Position numbers and translations under genes: made by a program. From Methylotenera oryzisoli (GTDB lineage Bacteria > Pseudomonadota > Gammaproteobacteria > Burkholderiales > Methylophilaceae), in contig NZ_PQVH01000008.1 of assembly GCF_004661485.1 (NCBI RefSeq), positions 1-64,000 of the forward strand: 64,000 nucleotides of DNA, read 5' to 3'. Shown here piece after piece: positions 1-7,513 of this stretch (its first letter is position 1; every line of letters starts with the position of its first letter). The notes under the pieces were generated by a model. The model saw only the letters and a list, made by a program, of their open reading frames with translations, had not been told where the DNA came from and ran no database searches.

Positions 1-177
1 GCAGCCGACCAAGCCGCAGTGAAAGTTGAGGCAGTTTTGCTGCGTGATAGCAATCTTGGTAATGCTGGCGATATTGTCAGCATTAAAGAATCAGAAGTTG
101 CAGCATATACATTGCACGGGATTTTGGATGTTCACCCAGATGCAGTGAGTTATGCAAAGTCTCAACAGCAGCAGTAA
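1..177 (+). CDS. C-terminal end of a small phage head-region protein (partial)
   Basis: The reading frame is open from base 1 and ends at TAA 175-177, leaving 59 residues of a gene that starts left of the window. The visible part has a beta-rich pattern (VKVEAVLLRD, then GDIVSIKESEVAAY, then LHGILDVH) like small phage proteins of the form 'V-L-x-G-D-x-V-x-a-x-x-L-x-x-G'. Such proteins often lie between the major capsid gene and the gp6-like connector in HK97-type phages. That position fits, because the connector gene follows at 255. The tail of the protein is a run of glutamines. An intrinsic terminator follows at once. The family is not firmly identified, so the function is inferred only from position. 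Confidence 0.6.
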   Translation, partial: AADQAAVKVEAVLLRDSNLGNAGDIVSIKESEVAAYTLHGILDVHPDAVSYAKSQQQQ

Positions 178-188
178 GCAAATTAAAA

Positions 189-212
189 AGCCTCACTTAG
201 TGGGGCTTTTTT
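189..212 (+). terminator. Rho-independent terminator after the head gene
   Basis: An 8-bp stem (AGCCTCAC / GTGGGGCT, one G-T pair) with loop TTA is followed by six T. It lies 11 bases after the stop at 177 and 42 bases before the next phage gene, so it separates the capsid-side genes from the connector genes. Confidence 0.8.
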
Positions 213-254
213 GTTTGTAGACAGATGTTAAATATTAATTAAAGGTAGTGATAA

Positions 255-827
255 ATGGGATTGAAACTAATTACAGCGCCAGCTGCTGAGCCGTTATCTC
301 TGCCTGAAGTAAAACTGCATTGCAGAATTGACCATGACGCAGAAGATACGTTATTGGCTATATTGATTAAGACGGCGCGTGAAAAGGCTGAGCACATGAC
401 TGGCCGTGTATTAATCACGCAAACGCTAGAGCTTGCGTTGGATGACTTTCCGTGCACTGAGATTGAGATGCCTGTTTCTACAGTGCAAAGCATTGCAAGC
501 ATTAAGTATCTTGATCTAACTGGTGCTGAGGTGACGTTGCCTTCGCAAAATTACAGTTTGGATAATTACGGAATAAAAAACTTTATTTGTTTGCGCCCAG
601 GCTTTTCATGGCCAAGTGTTTACTCTGATCAGAATGCTGTAAAAATTCAGTTTGTTGCTGGATATGGTGCTGCTGATAGTGTGCCATCTGGCATTAAGTC
701 TTGGATGTTGTTAACGATTGAGACCTTGTATAAGAACAGGGGTGCTGTTGTTGAGGCGCAAAACTACGATATTCCATCGCGTTTTTATGATTCTTTGTTA
801 GACCCGTTCCGCGTTTGGGGTTTTTGA
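255..827 (+). CDS. Phage gp6-like head-tail connector protein
   Basis: A 190-residue protein of the HK97 gp6 / SPP1 gp15-like connector family, whose members form a ring under the portal during head completion. The family pattern is visible at the N-terminus: PLSLPEVKLHCRID at residues 12-25, then DAEDTLLAILIKTAREKAE, an all-helical start, then the segment VLITQTLELALDDFP leading to the beta part. The C-terminal helix begins with IKSWMLLTIETLYKNRG. Length is normal for the family. The start ATG 255 is preceded by an AAGG element. It opens the string of head-completion genes and is followed 1 base later by the head closure gene, so the two are probably translationally linked. HK97-type head genes next to Mu-type tail genes mark this prophage as a mosaic. 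Confidence 0.85.
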   Translation: MGLKLITAPAAEPLSLPEVKLHCRIDHDAEDTLLAILIKTAREKAEHMTGRVLITQTLELALDDFPCTEIEMPVSTVQSIASIKYLDLTGAEVTLPSQNYSLDNYGIKNFICLRPGFSWPSVYSDQNAVKIQFVAGYGAADSVPSGIKSWMLLTIETLYKNRGAVVEAQNYDIPSRFYDSLLDPFRVWGF

Positions 828-828
828 T

Positions 829-1182
829 ATGGACGCAGGCAAACTTAACCGCCGTGTACTGATCCGCAAGCAGACGGATATTCCTGCAATGGGCGCTGCA
901 ATCACGCAAACGTTTGATGCAGGCATCCCAGCATGGGCCAATGTTGAGCCGGTTGGTAATGCCATTTTTTACGGTACCAAGCAAGTTGGCGAGAGTACAA
1001 CGCACCGCATTATTGTGCGATACCAACCTGGTACCGTCACCGATATGGTCATTACTGGTGATCATGTGATTGACCAGGTAATTGGTGGCGTGACTGTACG
1101 TTACCGTGTGAAGCGTGCGAGCGATCTGCATGATGACCGCACTTATGTATTGATTGAAGTGGAGCTGTTGGGCAATGCTTGA
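829..1182 (+). CDS. Phage head closure (head-tail adaptor) protein
   Basis: 117 residues, matching the head-tail joining family (SPP1 gp16-like). It begins MDAGKLNRRVLI, the usual 'G-x-L-x-x-R-V' opening, followed by WANVEPVG and RIIVRYQPG, typical of the small beta-barrel that plugs the connector and joins it to the tail. It lies 1 base after the connector gene and overlaps the next gene by 8 bases, as expected for tightly coupled structural genes. Assignment rests on this pattern and the synteny. Confidence 0.8.
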   Translation: MDAGKLNRRVLIRKQTDIPAMGAAITQTFDAGIPAWANVEPVGNAIFYGTKQVGESTTHRIIVRYQPGTVTDMVITGDHVIDQVIGGVTVRYRVKRASDLHDDRTYVLIEVELLGNA

Positions 1183-1630
1183 AGTTAACGCAACCATTAC
1201 AGGCTTTAGCCGTATTGACTTTGATAAAAAGAAAATACGCAAGGTGCTGCGTGCTGAAGGTGCGATCATCAGAAAAGAGTCACGTAAGCTAGTGGCTAGA
1301 CGCGCAATTGCCTCAGCGCCTGGTGATTACCCTGCAAGGCAAACCGGCACGTTGAGACACTCAATAAAGTTAAAAGTTAGTAAACCTGGATTTTTGGTGG
1401 TAATTGCACCCTATAAAACATCCGAAATGTCTGCTTTTTATCCTGCATTTCTAAATAACGGTATTACTGGATTGCCAGCCCGTAAAGATAGGAAGGCGCA
1501 ATTAAAAAACGGAAAGTGGCGTGTTGCACCGCGAAAAAACTACATGATTGAGGCCTTGAATCACAGAAGAGAAACATCACGTGCGGCGATTTTAAACGCC
1601 TTGCAAGATTCACTCATACCGAGAAAATAA
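1175..1630 (+). CDS. HK97 gp10-like tail completion protein
   Basis: 151 residues. ATG 1175 is chosen because it overlaps the end of the previous gene (stop 1180-1182) in the way phage structural genes do; a longer upstream start would only add residues encoded inside that gene. The basic N-terminal helix (KIRKVLRAEGAIIRKESRKLVARR) followed by the proline- and glycine-rich segment PGDYPARQTGTLRHSI resembles HK97 gp10-family proteins, which act at the head-proximal end of the tail. It is followed without a gap by the tail terminator gene. Family membership is likely but not certain, since gp10-like proteins are very divergent. Confidence 0.7.
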   Translation: MLEVNATITGFSRIDFDKKKIRKVLRAEGAIIRKESRKLVARRAIASAPGDYPARQTGTLRHSIKLKVSKPGFLVVIAPYKTSEMSAFYPAFLNNGITGLPARKDRKAQLKNGKWRVAPRKNYMIEALNHRRETSRAAILNALQDSLIPRK

Positions 1631-2197
1631 ATGATTATTGAGATTGTCGAAGCTTTAAAAACTCGGTGTGTGACACAGTTTACAGGCAGAGTAGCTGGCG
1701 CTGCAGAGTATCAGCAGCTAGACCCTGCTGCACATATGATGTTGCCAGCTGCTTATGTGATTCCGCTAGATGATTCAGCAGAGCCTAACACGTCAGACAA
1801 TGGTTATACCCAGGTGATTCGAGATAACTTTGCGGTGATTGTAGTGTTAAGCAATGTTGCAGACGAAATTGGTAAGGCTTCCATCAGCCAAGTCATTCCC
1901 ACACGAAATGCATTGTTTTCAGCGCTGTTAGCTTGGTCACCAGATGATGAGCATGGCCCCATTGAATATGAGGGCGGCAACCTCTTAAGCATTGACCGGG
2001 CTAGGATGTATTACCAGTTTGAGTTTTCGTGTGAGACACAGATTGGCGAGGCTGACACTTACCAGGGTGCGGCTAATGCACTGTTGCCAGATTTTACGCA
2101 GGTTGGTGTAAAGGTTGACCTTATCGACCCTAGCCTTACTGGTGAGCCTGATGGTGATTATGAGGCTGTAATTCAAATTGATGTACCCCAAACTTAA
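1631..2197 (+). CDS. Phage tail terminator-like protein (Mu gp37 position)
   Basis: 188 residues, starting directly after the stop of the gp10-like gene. The N-terminal half has the minor tail / tail terminator look (IVEALKTRC, then LPAAYVIPLDD, then QVIRDNFAVIVVLSN) with alternating strands, and the C-terminal half contains YYQFEFSCET. In phage Mu this place, just before the DUF2635 gene and the sheath, is occupied by gp37 (DUF1834), a tail terminator. Function is inferred from position and fold pattern; sequence similarity to gp37 itself could not be tested. Confidence 0.65.
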   Translation: MIIEIVEALKTRCVTQFTGRVAGAAEYQQLDPAAHMMLPAAYVIPLDDSAEPNTSDNGYTQVIRDNFAVIVVLSNVADEIGKASISQVIPTRNALFSALLAWSPDDEHGPIEYEGGNLLSIDRARMYYQFEFSCETQIGEADTYQGAANALLPDFTQVGVKVDLIDPSLTGEPDGDYEAVIQIDVPQT

Positions 2198-2207
2198 AGG
2201 ATAAATT

Positions 2208-2363
2208 ATGTTTATTGTACCTGTAGGCAAGAAGCAAATCCCAGACCCAATTCGCGGTGGTTTTTTACCGCCAGAAGGTGGTCGTGTTGATGAGCATGAC
2301 ATTTACTGGCAGCGCCGTATTGCAGATGGCGATGTTGAAGTAGTAAAAGAACCTAAGAAATAA
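2208..2363 (+). CDS. DUF2635 small tail protein (Mu gp38-like)
   Basis: A 51-residue protein. It begins MFIVPVGKK and contains IPDPIRGGFLPPEGGRV and a central YWQRRIADGDV, which is the hallmark of DUF2635, the family of Mu gp38. The ATG at 2208 is preceded by AAAGGATAA. In Mu-type tails this gene always lies immediately before the sheath gene, as here. The role is unknown. A terminator hairpin follows it. Confidence 0.8.
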   Translation: MFIVPVGKKQIPDPIRGGFLPPEGGRVDEHDIYWQRRIADGDVEVVKEPKK

Positions 2364-2392
2364 AATCCCCATTTTAAGAAACCCGACTTTGT

Positions 2393-2415
2393 AACCCGCT
2401 TAGGCGGGTTTTTTT
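2393..2415 (+). terminator. Rho-independent terminator before the sheath gene
   Basis: The stem AACCCGC / GCGGGTT (7 bp), loop TTAG, is followed by T 2411-2415. It lies between the DUF2635 gene and the sheath gene, inside the late gene string. Confidence 0.85.
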
Positions 2416-2434
2416 ATGCCTGAGAGGAATACAA

Positions 2435-3928
2435 ATGACTGTATCGTTTAACAACACGCCAAAAAATGTGCGTGTGCCATTATTTTATGCCGAGGTTGAT
2501 AACTCTCAGGCTGGCTACTTTAGCCAAAACTTACGCACGTTGATTCTTGCGCCAAAACTAGCAGCTGGTAATGCGGTTGCTGGTGCATTGCAGTTAGTTT
2601 CTAAAACAGATGAAGCTAAAACCTTGGGTGGCCTAGGCTCTATTGCTGCAAAAATGCATGAGATTTATCGCCAGAATGATGCTAGCGCTGAAGTTTGGAT
2701 GGTGATGGTCGATGATCCTGCAGGTGCAAAAGCATCAGGCACGCTGACCGTGAGCGGCAGCGCATCAGAAAGCGGGACATTAAACGTATATATCGGTGCG
2801 CAAAAAGTGCAGATTGCGGTGGTTGCAGGTGATGCTAACACTGCTATTGCAACGGCAATTAATGCAGCAATCAATGCTGATAGCACATTGCCAGTCACTT
2901 CTACGGTGGCTTCTGGCGTTGTGACTGTTACTGCGCGTCACTTTGGTTTGGTTGGCAATGATATTACCTTACAGCTTAACTACAGAGGCACTGCAGGCGG
3001 TGAAAAAACACCGGCAGGTGTAACGGTAGCCGTTGTCACTTTAACAGGAGGTACGGGCTCTCCTAGCTTATCTAGCGCATTGGCCGCGCTAGGTGATGAA
3101 GAGTTTGATTTCATTATTCATCCGTTTAGCGATACGACCTCGCTCGATGCGCTTAAAACACTAATGAATGATACTACTGGCCGCTGGGCATATAACCGCC
3201 AAATTTATGGCCATGTTTACACGGCTAAAAAAGACACTTACTCAAACTTAGTAGCTCTTGGTTTAGGGCGCAATGATCAGCATGCAACGATTGCTGGTTA
3301 TGAAAATGGCGTGCCAAACCCTGCTTATGAGTATGCGGCTGCTTACGGTGCGCGTAATGCGGTGTTTGTTGCGGCAGACCCTGCTCGTCCAACACAAACT
3401 GGTGAGTTGATTGGCATCTTGCCTGCGCCTGCTACTAGCCGTTTTATTTATGCAGAGCGTAGCAGCTTGCTGAATAGTGGCATTGCAACTAGCTTTGTGG
3501 GTGGTGGTTCGGTGCGCATTGAACGTGCAATTACTACGTATCAGAAAAACACATTCAACATTAGTGACCCAAGCTACTTAGATAGTGAAACATTGCACAC
3601 ATTGGCTTACGTGTTGCGCCGTTTGCGTTATTCAATTACGCAAAAATATCCACGCCATAAACTGGCAAATGATGGTACGCGCTTTGGCGCTGGCCAAGCA
3701 ATTGTGACGCCTGCGGTGATTCGTGGTGAGATTCTTGGTGAGTACGCAGCACTTGAGGAAGAGGGCATTGTTGAAAACGCTAAAGCCTTTGCTAAATACT
3801 TAGTGGTTGAGCGTGATATTAACGACCCAAATCGTATTAACGTGCTTTACCCACCTGACTTAGTGAACCAATTACGTGTGTTTGCAACGCTGGCTCAGTT
3901 CCGCTTGCAATATCCAGCTGCAGCATAA
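2435..3928 (+). CDS. Contractile tail sheath protein (Mu gpL-like)
   Basis: 497 residues, the usual length for Mu-type sheath subunits. The N-terminus (FNNTPKNVRVPLFYAEVDNS) and the segment LRTLILAPK are typical of gpL, as are the inserted beta domain around residues 95-200 (SGTLNVYIGAQKVQIAV) and the C-terminal LVVERDINDPNRINVLYPPDLVNQLRVFATLAQFRLQ, with the conserved final 'QFRL'. The sheath contracts to drive the tube through the host envelope. A strong ribosome site (GAGAGG, 8-13 bases before ATG 2435) and terminators on both sides suggest that its mRNA level is set separately from its neighbours. Confidence 0.95.
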   Translation: MTVSFNNTPKNVRVPLFYAEVDNSQAGYFSQNLRTLILAPKLAAGNAVAGALQLVSKTDEAKTLGGLGSIAAKMHEIYRQNDASAEVWMVMVDDPAGAKASGTLTVSGSASESGTLNVYIGAQKVQIAVVAGDANTAIATAINAAINADSTLPVTSTVASGVVTVTARHFGLVGNDITLQLNYRGTAGGEKTPAGVTVAVVTLTGGTGSPSLSSALAALGDEEFDFIIHPFSDTTSLDALKTLMNDTTGRWAYNRQIYGHVYTAKKDTYSNLVALGLGRNDQHATIAGYENGVPNPAYEYAAAYGARNAVFVAADPARPTQTGELIGILPAPATSRFIYAERSSLLNSGIATSFVGGGSVRIERAITTYQKNTFNISDPSYLDSETLHTLAYVLRRLRYSITQKYPRHKLANDGTRFGAGQAIVTPAVIRGEILGEYAALEEEGIVENAKAFAKYLVVERDINDPNRINVLYPPDLVNQLRVFATLAQFRLQYPAAA

Positions 3929-3946
3929 CCTTAGTTTGACAAATAC

Positions 3947-3970
3947 AACCCTGCTTTTGCAGGGTTTTTT
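3947..3970 (+). terminator. Rho-independent terminator between sheath and tube genes
   Basis: Stem AACCCTGC / GCAGGGTT (8 bp), loop TTTT, followed by further T to 3970. It lies 18 bases after the sheath stop and 20 bases before the tube start. Confidence 0.85.
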
Positions 3971-3990
3971 ACTTTTGAGAGGTAATAAAA

Positions 3991-4359
3991 ATGGCATCAA
4001 AACCACTTGCAGGCACTGCATACGTGAAGGTTGACGGTGATCAGCTTGAGTTAAAGAGCGATAGCGGCATTAAAGCGCCGCCGTTTGATAAAAAGCGCGA
4101 AACCATCATGGGACAAAGCGGCCCAGCTGGCTACAAAGAAACAGCACAGATGCCTTATGTAAAGGGCACGTTCTTGGTGAATAAAGACTTCCCGCGTGAA
4201 AAGTTAAATGAATCAGATGATATGACTGTCACCGTAGAGTTTATTGATAAAACGGTTTACACGTTATCTGGCGCTTACGTCGTTGGTGAGTCAGAGCGTG
4301 ATTCAGATACTGGCGAAATTGAGCTTGAGTTTAATGGTACGAAAGGCATTTGGTCATGA
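3991..4359 (+). CDS. Phage tail tube protein (Mu gpM-like)
   Basis: 122 residues, close to the about 118 of Mu gpM. The pattern GTAYVKVDGDQLELKSDSG at the N-terminus, QMPYVKGTFLVNKDF in the middle and EIELEFNGTKGIWS at the end is the tail tube family. It forms the inner rigid tube that the sheath surrounds. The ribosome site GAGAGG is nearly the same as that of the sheath gene. Its stop codon overlaps the start of the chaperone gene (ATGA at 4356-4359). Confidence 0.92.
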   Translation: MASKPLAGTAYVKVDGDQLELKSDSGIKAPPFDKKRETIMGQSGPAGYKETAQMPYVKGTFLVNKDFPREKLNESDDMTVTVEFIDKTVYTLSGAYVVGESERDSDTGEIELEFNGTKGIWS

Positions 4360-4637
4360 GATACCAACTAAGTAAGCCAGTAATGCATGGTGACACCGAG
4401 ATTGCTGAGCTTGAGCTACGTGAGATGACTGGTAAAGACATCATTGATGTTGGCTTCCCTTACTTAATTGGCGTAGATGGCGGTGGTGAGCTGAAGATTC
4501 AGGCTTCTGTGATTGTGAAATATGTCAGCCGTCTTGCAGCAGTGCCGCCAAGCGTAGTTGAAAAGCTAAGCCCATCAGACATTACTGGATTAACCGGTGT
4601 GGTGATGGGTTTTTTCGGCCAGTCAGCGGGAGCCTAG
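4356..4637 (+). CDS. Tail assembly chaperone, short form (Mu gp41-like)
   Basis: 93 residues from ATG 4356. A TTG at 4350 is in frame but less likely, because the ATG overlaps the preceding stop. The text LSKPVMHGDTEIAELELREMTGKDI is the classic opening of the gp41-type tail assembly chaperone. These proteins coat the tape measure before tube polymerisation and are not in the virion. Near its end the gene contains a slippery heptamer, so the same start probably also yields a longer product (see the -1 extension). Confidence 0.9.
   Translation: MRYQLSKPVMHGDTEIAELELREMTGKDIIDVGFPYLIGVDGGGELKIQASVIVKYVSRLAAVPPSVVEKLSPSDITGLTGVVMGFFGQSAGA
4607..4613 (+). promoter_or_regulatory. -1 ribosomal frameshift site GGGTTTT in the tail chaperone gene
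   Basis: In the chaperone reading frame the codons read ATG GGT TTT TTC, so G GGT TTT is a canonical X XXY YYZ slippery heptamer placed correctly on codon boundaries. After a -1 slip the frame stays open to 4775-4777, overlapping the tape measure start. Programmed frameshifts between chaperone and tape measure are conserved in tailed phages. Confidence 0.85.
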
Positions 4638-4777
4638 AGCAGTTTGAAAATCTGTGTTACGAGCTGGCTTACTTTTGGCGGCTCAACCCAGATACCGTTT
4701 TAGATTACACGCTGGAAAAAATAACAAAGCTTTCTGCACAAGCAGAGCGCATTGCTGAGGCAATAAGAAATGGCTAA
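4613..4777 (+). CDS. -1 frameshift extension of the tail assembly chaperone
   Basis: This reading frame has no start of its own that would explain it, but it continues the chaperone after the slippery site at 4607-4613. It adds 54 residues, including FENLCYELAYFWRLNPDTV and LEKITKLSAQAERIAEAI, a helix pattern typical of the long-form (gpT-like) extension that binds the tape measure. It ends at TAA 4775-4777, overlapping the tape measure ATG at 4770. The full long form would be encoded by 4356-4777, about 140 residues. Without the frameshift this 130-base stretch would be a gap in a phage operon that otherwise has almost none. Confidence 0.8.
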   Translation, partial: FRPVSGSLEQFENLCYELAYFWRLNPDTVLDYTLEKITKLSAQAERIAEAIRNG

Positions 4778-6326
4778 TAAAACCGAATTACGCGCAGTAT
4801 TAACCGCTGTTGACAAGATGAGCGGCCCACTAAAAAACATAGTGCGCGGCTCACAGCTTGCTCATAAATCATTGCGTGATATTGGCAATGCTGGTGGTGA
4901 GCTGATGCGTAAAATCGGCTTGCCTGCAATTGCCTCATTCACTGCAGTAACGTATGCAGCGCTGAATGCTGGCAAGGCGTCTTTAGAGTACGCTGGCAAC
5001 ATTCAAGATGCTGCAGACCGCACAGGTGCCGGTGTAGAAAATTACCAGGTATTAAGCAATATGCTTGGTTTGGTTGGTGCCTCAGCTGAAGACAGTGAGG
5101 CGTTGATCACTAAGTTTAATAAAGGAACATCAGAAGCTGCTGCAGGGGTAGATAAAAACTTTGCTGGGCTGATGAAAAAATTAAAAATCCCGCTTAAGAG
5201 TGCTAATGGCGACATTATTAGCCTAACTGATGCATTGCCAGATTTGGCTGCGGCTTTCGCTGCTAATAAAGACCCAGCACTTCAAACGCGCATGGTGATG
5301 GAGTTATTTGGCAAAAGCGGTACTAAGATGCTGCCTATTTTAAATAAAGGGCGTGAGGGCGTTAAGGCGTGGATTGCAGAGCAGTCACGCTTGGGTGCTG
5401 TGGTTAAAGAAGAGTCAGTCGGGGCATTGGATGATCTCGGTGACTCATTAGCGACCGTGCAAACGCAAGTTAAGGCAATGCAAACAAATGCGTTTGCTAA
5501 GTTGGTGCCAGCACTTAAGCCAATTGTTGACAGCATGAGCGAATGGCTTGCTGTTAACCAGGAGTGGTTACAGGCTGAAATCGTATCCACGATTACAGAT
5601 ATTTCTAATGCACTTAAAGAGGTGAATTGGAAAGAGGTTATTAAAGACCTTAAAGAGACTTTTGCCGTGATTGGCAGTGTAGTCAATGCGCTAGGTGGCC
5701 TTAAAGGGGTGGTCATAGGCATGGGGTTGGCATTCATTGCAGGGCCGATTGCTGCTGTATTAACCATTGCCGGTTCTGTATTACGGTTTGGCTCAGCTAT
5801 TGTGATGATGCTGGGTGGCTGGTCTGCAGTTGGCGCGGTGATTATGCGTGTGGTTGGTATTGGCCGAGTTTTTGTGAGCGTGCTGATGCTTGTTGGTAAG
5901 TCTATATTCTTAATTGGCCGGGCTATTTTAATGAACCCTATCGGACTTGCAATTACTGCTTTAGTGGCTGGTGCATACCTGGTTTATAAAAACTGGGACA
6001 AGATTAAAGTTTGGTGGCAAAGCTTCTCAACCTGGATAGGCGGCATTGTGACGGATATCGCTAAAAAGCTAACCAACTTAATGCCTGATTGGGTTAAGAA
6101 TATGTTTACAGGTAGTTCTATTTCAGTCATGGGTGCGCCATCTAATGTGAATAGTCCTGGCAATAAATCCAACATATTAGGCGCTAACAAACTTAATGGT
6201 GAGATGACAGTGCGCTTTGAAAACGCACCGCAAGGGCTACGGGCTGGTCAAGGTAAAACGAATCAAGCGGGGGTTGGTATGAATGCAGATGTTGGTTACA
6301 ACCCATTAGCGGCATTTTCATTATGA
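4770..6326 (+). CDS. Tail tape measure protein (Mu gp42-like)
   Basis: 518 residues. N-terminus MANKTELRAVLTAVDKMSGPLKN with LRDIGNAGGELMRKIGLPA is typical of Mu-type tape measures. Residues about 310-410 hold several hydrophobic segments (VVIGMGLAFIAGPIAAVL, FVSVLMLVGKSIFLIGRA, IGLAITALVAGAYLVY), the membrane-active part that enters the host envelope with the DNA. The C-terminal about 60 residues are Asn- and Gly-rich. The protein sets tail length; it is short for the class, predicting a tail shorter than most Mu-type phages. The start overlaps the chaperone extension and the stop overlaps the gpN-like gene (ATGA). Confidence 0.9.
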   Translation: MANKTELRAVLTAVDKMSGPLKNIVRGSQLAHKSLRDIGNAGGELMRKIGLPAIASFTAVTYAALNAGKASLEYAGNIQDAADRTGAGVENYQVLSNMLGLVGASAEDSEALITKFNKGTSEAAAGVDKNFAGLMKKLKIPLKSANGDIISLTDALPDLAAAFAANKDPALQTRMVMELFGKSGTKMLPILNKGREGVKAWIAEQSRLGAVVKEESVGALDDLGDSLATVQTQVKAMQTNAFAKLVPALKPIVDSMSEWLAVNQEWLQAEIVSTITDISNALKEVNWKEVIKDLKETFAVIGSVVNALGGLKGVVIGMGLAFIAGPIAAVLTIAGSVLRFGSAIVMMLGGWSAVGAVIMRVVGIGRVFVSVLMLVGKSIFLIGRAILMNPIGLAITALVAGAYLVYKNWDKIKVWWQSFSTWIGGIVTDIAKKLTNLMPDWVKNMFTGSSISVMGAPSNVNSPGNKSNILGANKLNGEMTVRFENAPQGLRAGQGKTNQAGVGMNADVGYNPLAAFSL

Positions 6327-7513
6327 CCTGGCGCGATAATCTACAAAAAGCCTCTTTCAGAGGTGTGGCGTTTGAAGTTGATACTGAAGACGGTACTTTT
6401 GGCAGACGTGGCACGCTGCATGAGTTCCCTCAACGTGATAAGCCTTACCGAGAAGACATGGGGCGTAAAGCTCGTGGTTTTAGCTTGGTTGGGTTTGTCA
6501 TTGGTGATGATTACATGGCCAAGCGCGATGCGCTGCTGGCTGCAGTAGAGAAAGAAGGTGCCGGGGAGTTAGTGCACCCTTGGTATGGCCGCATGATGGT
6601 GAGCGTGCAAGATGATGTGCGCGTAAGCCATAGCCATGCAGAGGGCGGAATGTGCCGATTTAACCTTAGCTTTATTGAATCTGGTGAGATTGCATTTCCA
6701 TCATCCGGCATTGCCACTGGTACGCAGTCTATTGCGGCAGTAAATGTACTAGAGCAGGCAGCGATTGCCGATTTTGCATCGTCATTTAGTGTAGATAATC
6801 TGCCTGATTTTGCGGTGCAGGATGCAGTATCTACAGCTAGTGCTGCGCTTTCGTTGGCAGATTCTGCACTGGGTAATCTTAATGTGGTGTTGCGTGATCC
6901 AATTGGTGTGCTGCAGTCTGAGTTGGGTGATTTAGTACGTGACCCGATGGCATTAGCAACGCGCATGTTTGGCATTTTGAATAAAAGCAGCGCGTTGATT
7001 GATGTGGTGGGGAGTCTTAGCGGTTTAAATTTTATGCGTGTGTTTAGCGTGCTTAACTTATCGGCTAATTTTCCAAGCCGCACGAGCGCTGCAGCAACAC
7101 CTACACGCACGGCAATGCTTGCCAACTATAACGCCACGCAGACTTTAATGCGCCGTGTGACACTCGTTCAAGCGGCTGGCATGGTGGCTAATATGAGTTT
7201 GCCAGTGTATGACGATGCTTTGTCGCTTAAATCTAAGCTATTAACGGCCCTGGATGATGAGGCGGCCGTTGCAAACGATGATGTTTACTTGGCGCTGAAT
7301 AATGTGCGCAGTAAAGCATTTATTGACGTAAACGCTAAGATTAAAAACTCAGCGCGGATTAACACAGTGCAGCCCAAAGAAGTGACGCCAGCCTTGGTGC
7401 TGGCTTATGACTTATATGAAGACGTGGCGCGTGAGAGTGAGATTGTCTCGCGCAACAAGCTGCGTCATCCTGGCTTTACGCCTGCCATTGGTATTAAGGT
7501 GCTTAGTGTATGA
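6323..7513 (+). CDS. DNA circularization / baseplate protein (Mu gpN-like)
   Basis: 396 residues. The N-terminal about 90 residues carry the DNA_circ_N family pattern (WRDNLQKASFRGVAFEVD, then GRRGTLHEFPQRD, then ARGFSLVGFVIGDDY, then ELVHPWYGRM). In Mu, gpN is a baseplate component between the tube and gpP; the 'circularization' name is historical. The C-terminal 250 residues are rich in Ala, Ser and Leu and are variable, as in other members. It overlaps both the tape measure gene and the gpP-like gene by 4 bases, showing translational coupling. Confidence 0.88.
   Translation: MTWRDNLQKASFRGVAFEVDTEDGTFGRRGTLHEFPQRDKPYREDMGRKARGFSLVGFVIGDDYMAKRDALLAAVEKEGAGELVHPWYGRMMVSVQDDVRVSHSHAEGGMCRFNLSFIESGEIAFPSSGIATGTQSIAAVNVLEQAAIADFASSFSVDNLPDFAVQDAVSTASAALSLADSALGNLNVVLRDPIGVLQSELGDLVRDPMALATRMFGILNKSSALIDVVGSLSGLNFMRVFSVLNLSANFPSRTSAAATPTRTAMLANYNATQTLMRRVTLVQAAGMVANMSLPVYDDALSLKSKLLTALDDEAAVANDDVYLALNNVRSKAFIDVNAKIKNSARINTVQPKEVTPALVLAYDLYEDVARESEIVSRNKLRHPGFTPAIGIKVLSV

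Noticed and set aside
694-1269. 191-codon open frame on the - strand in the phage head region
   Set aside because: Opposite to the gp6-like and head closure genes, with no ribosome site and no recognisable protein features.
5282-5767. 161-codon - strand frame opposite the tape measure gene
   Set aside because: Shadow of a Mu-type tape measure; Ala/Thr/Ser-rich antisense text without motifs.
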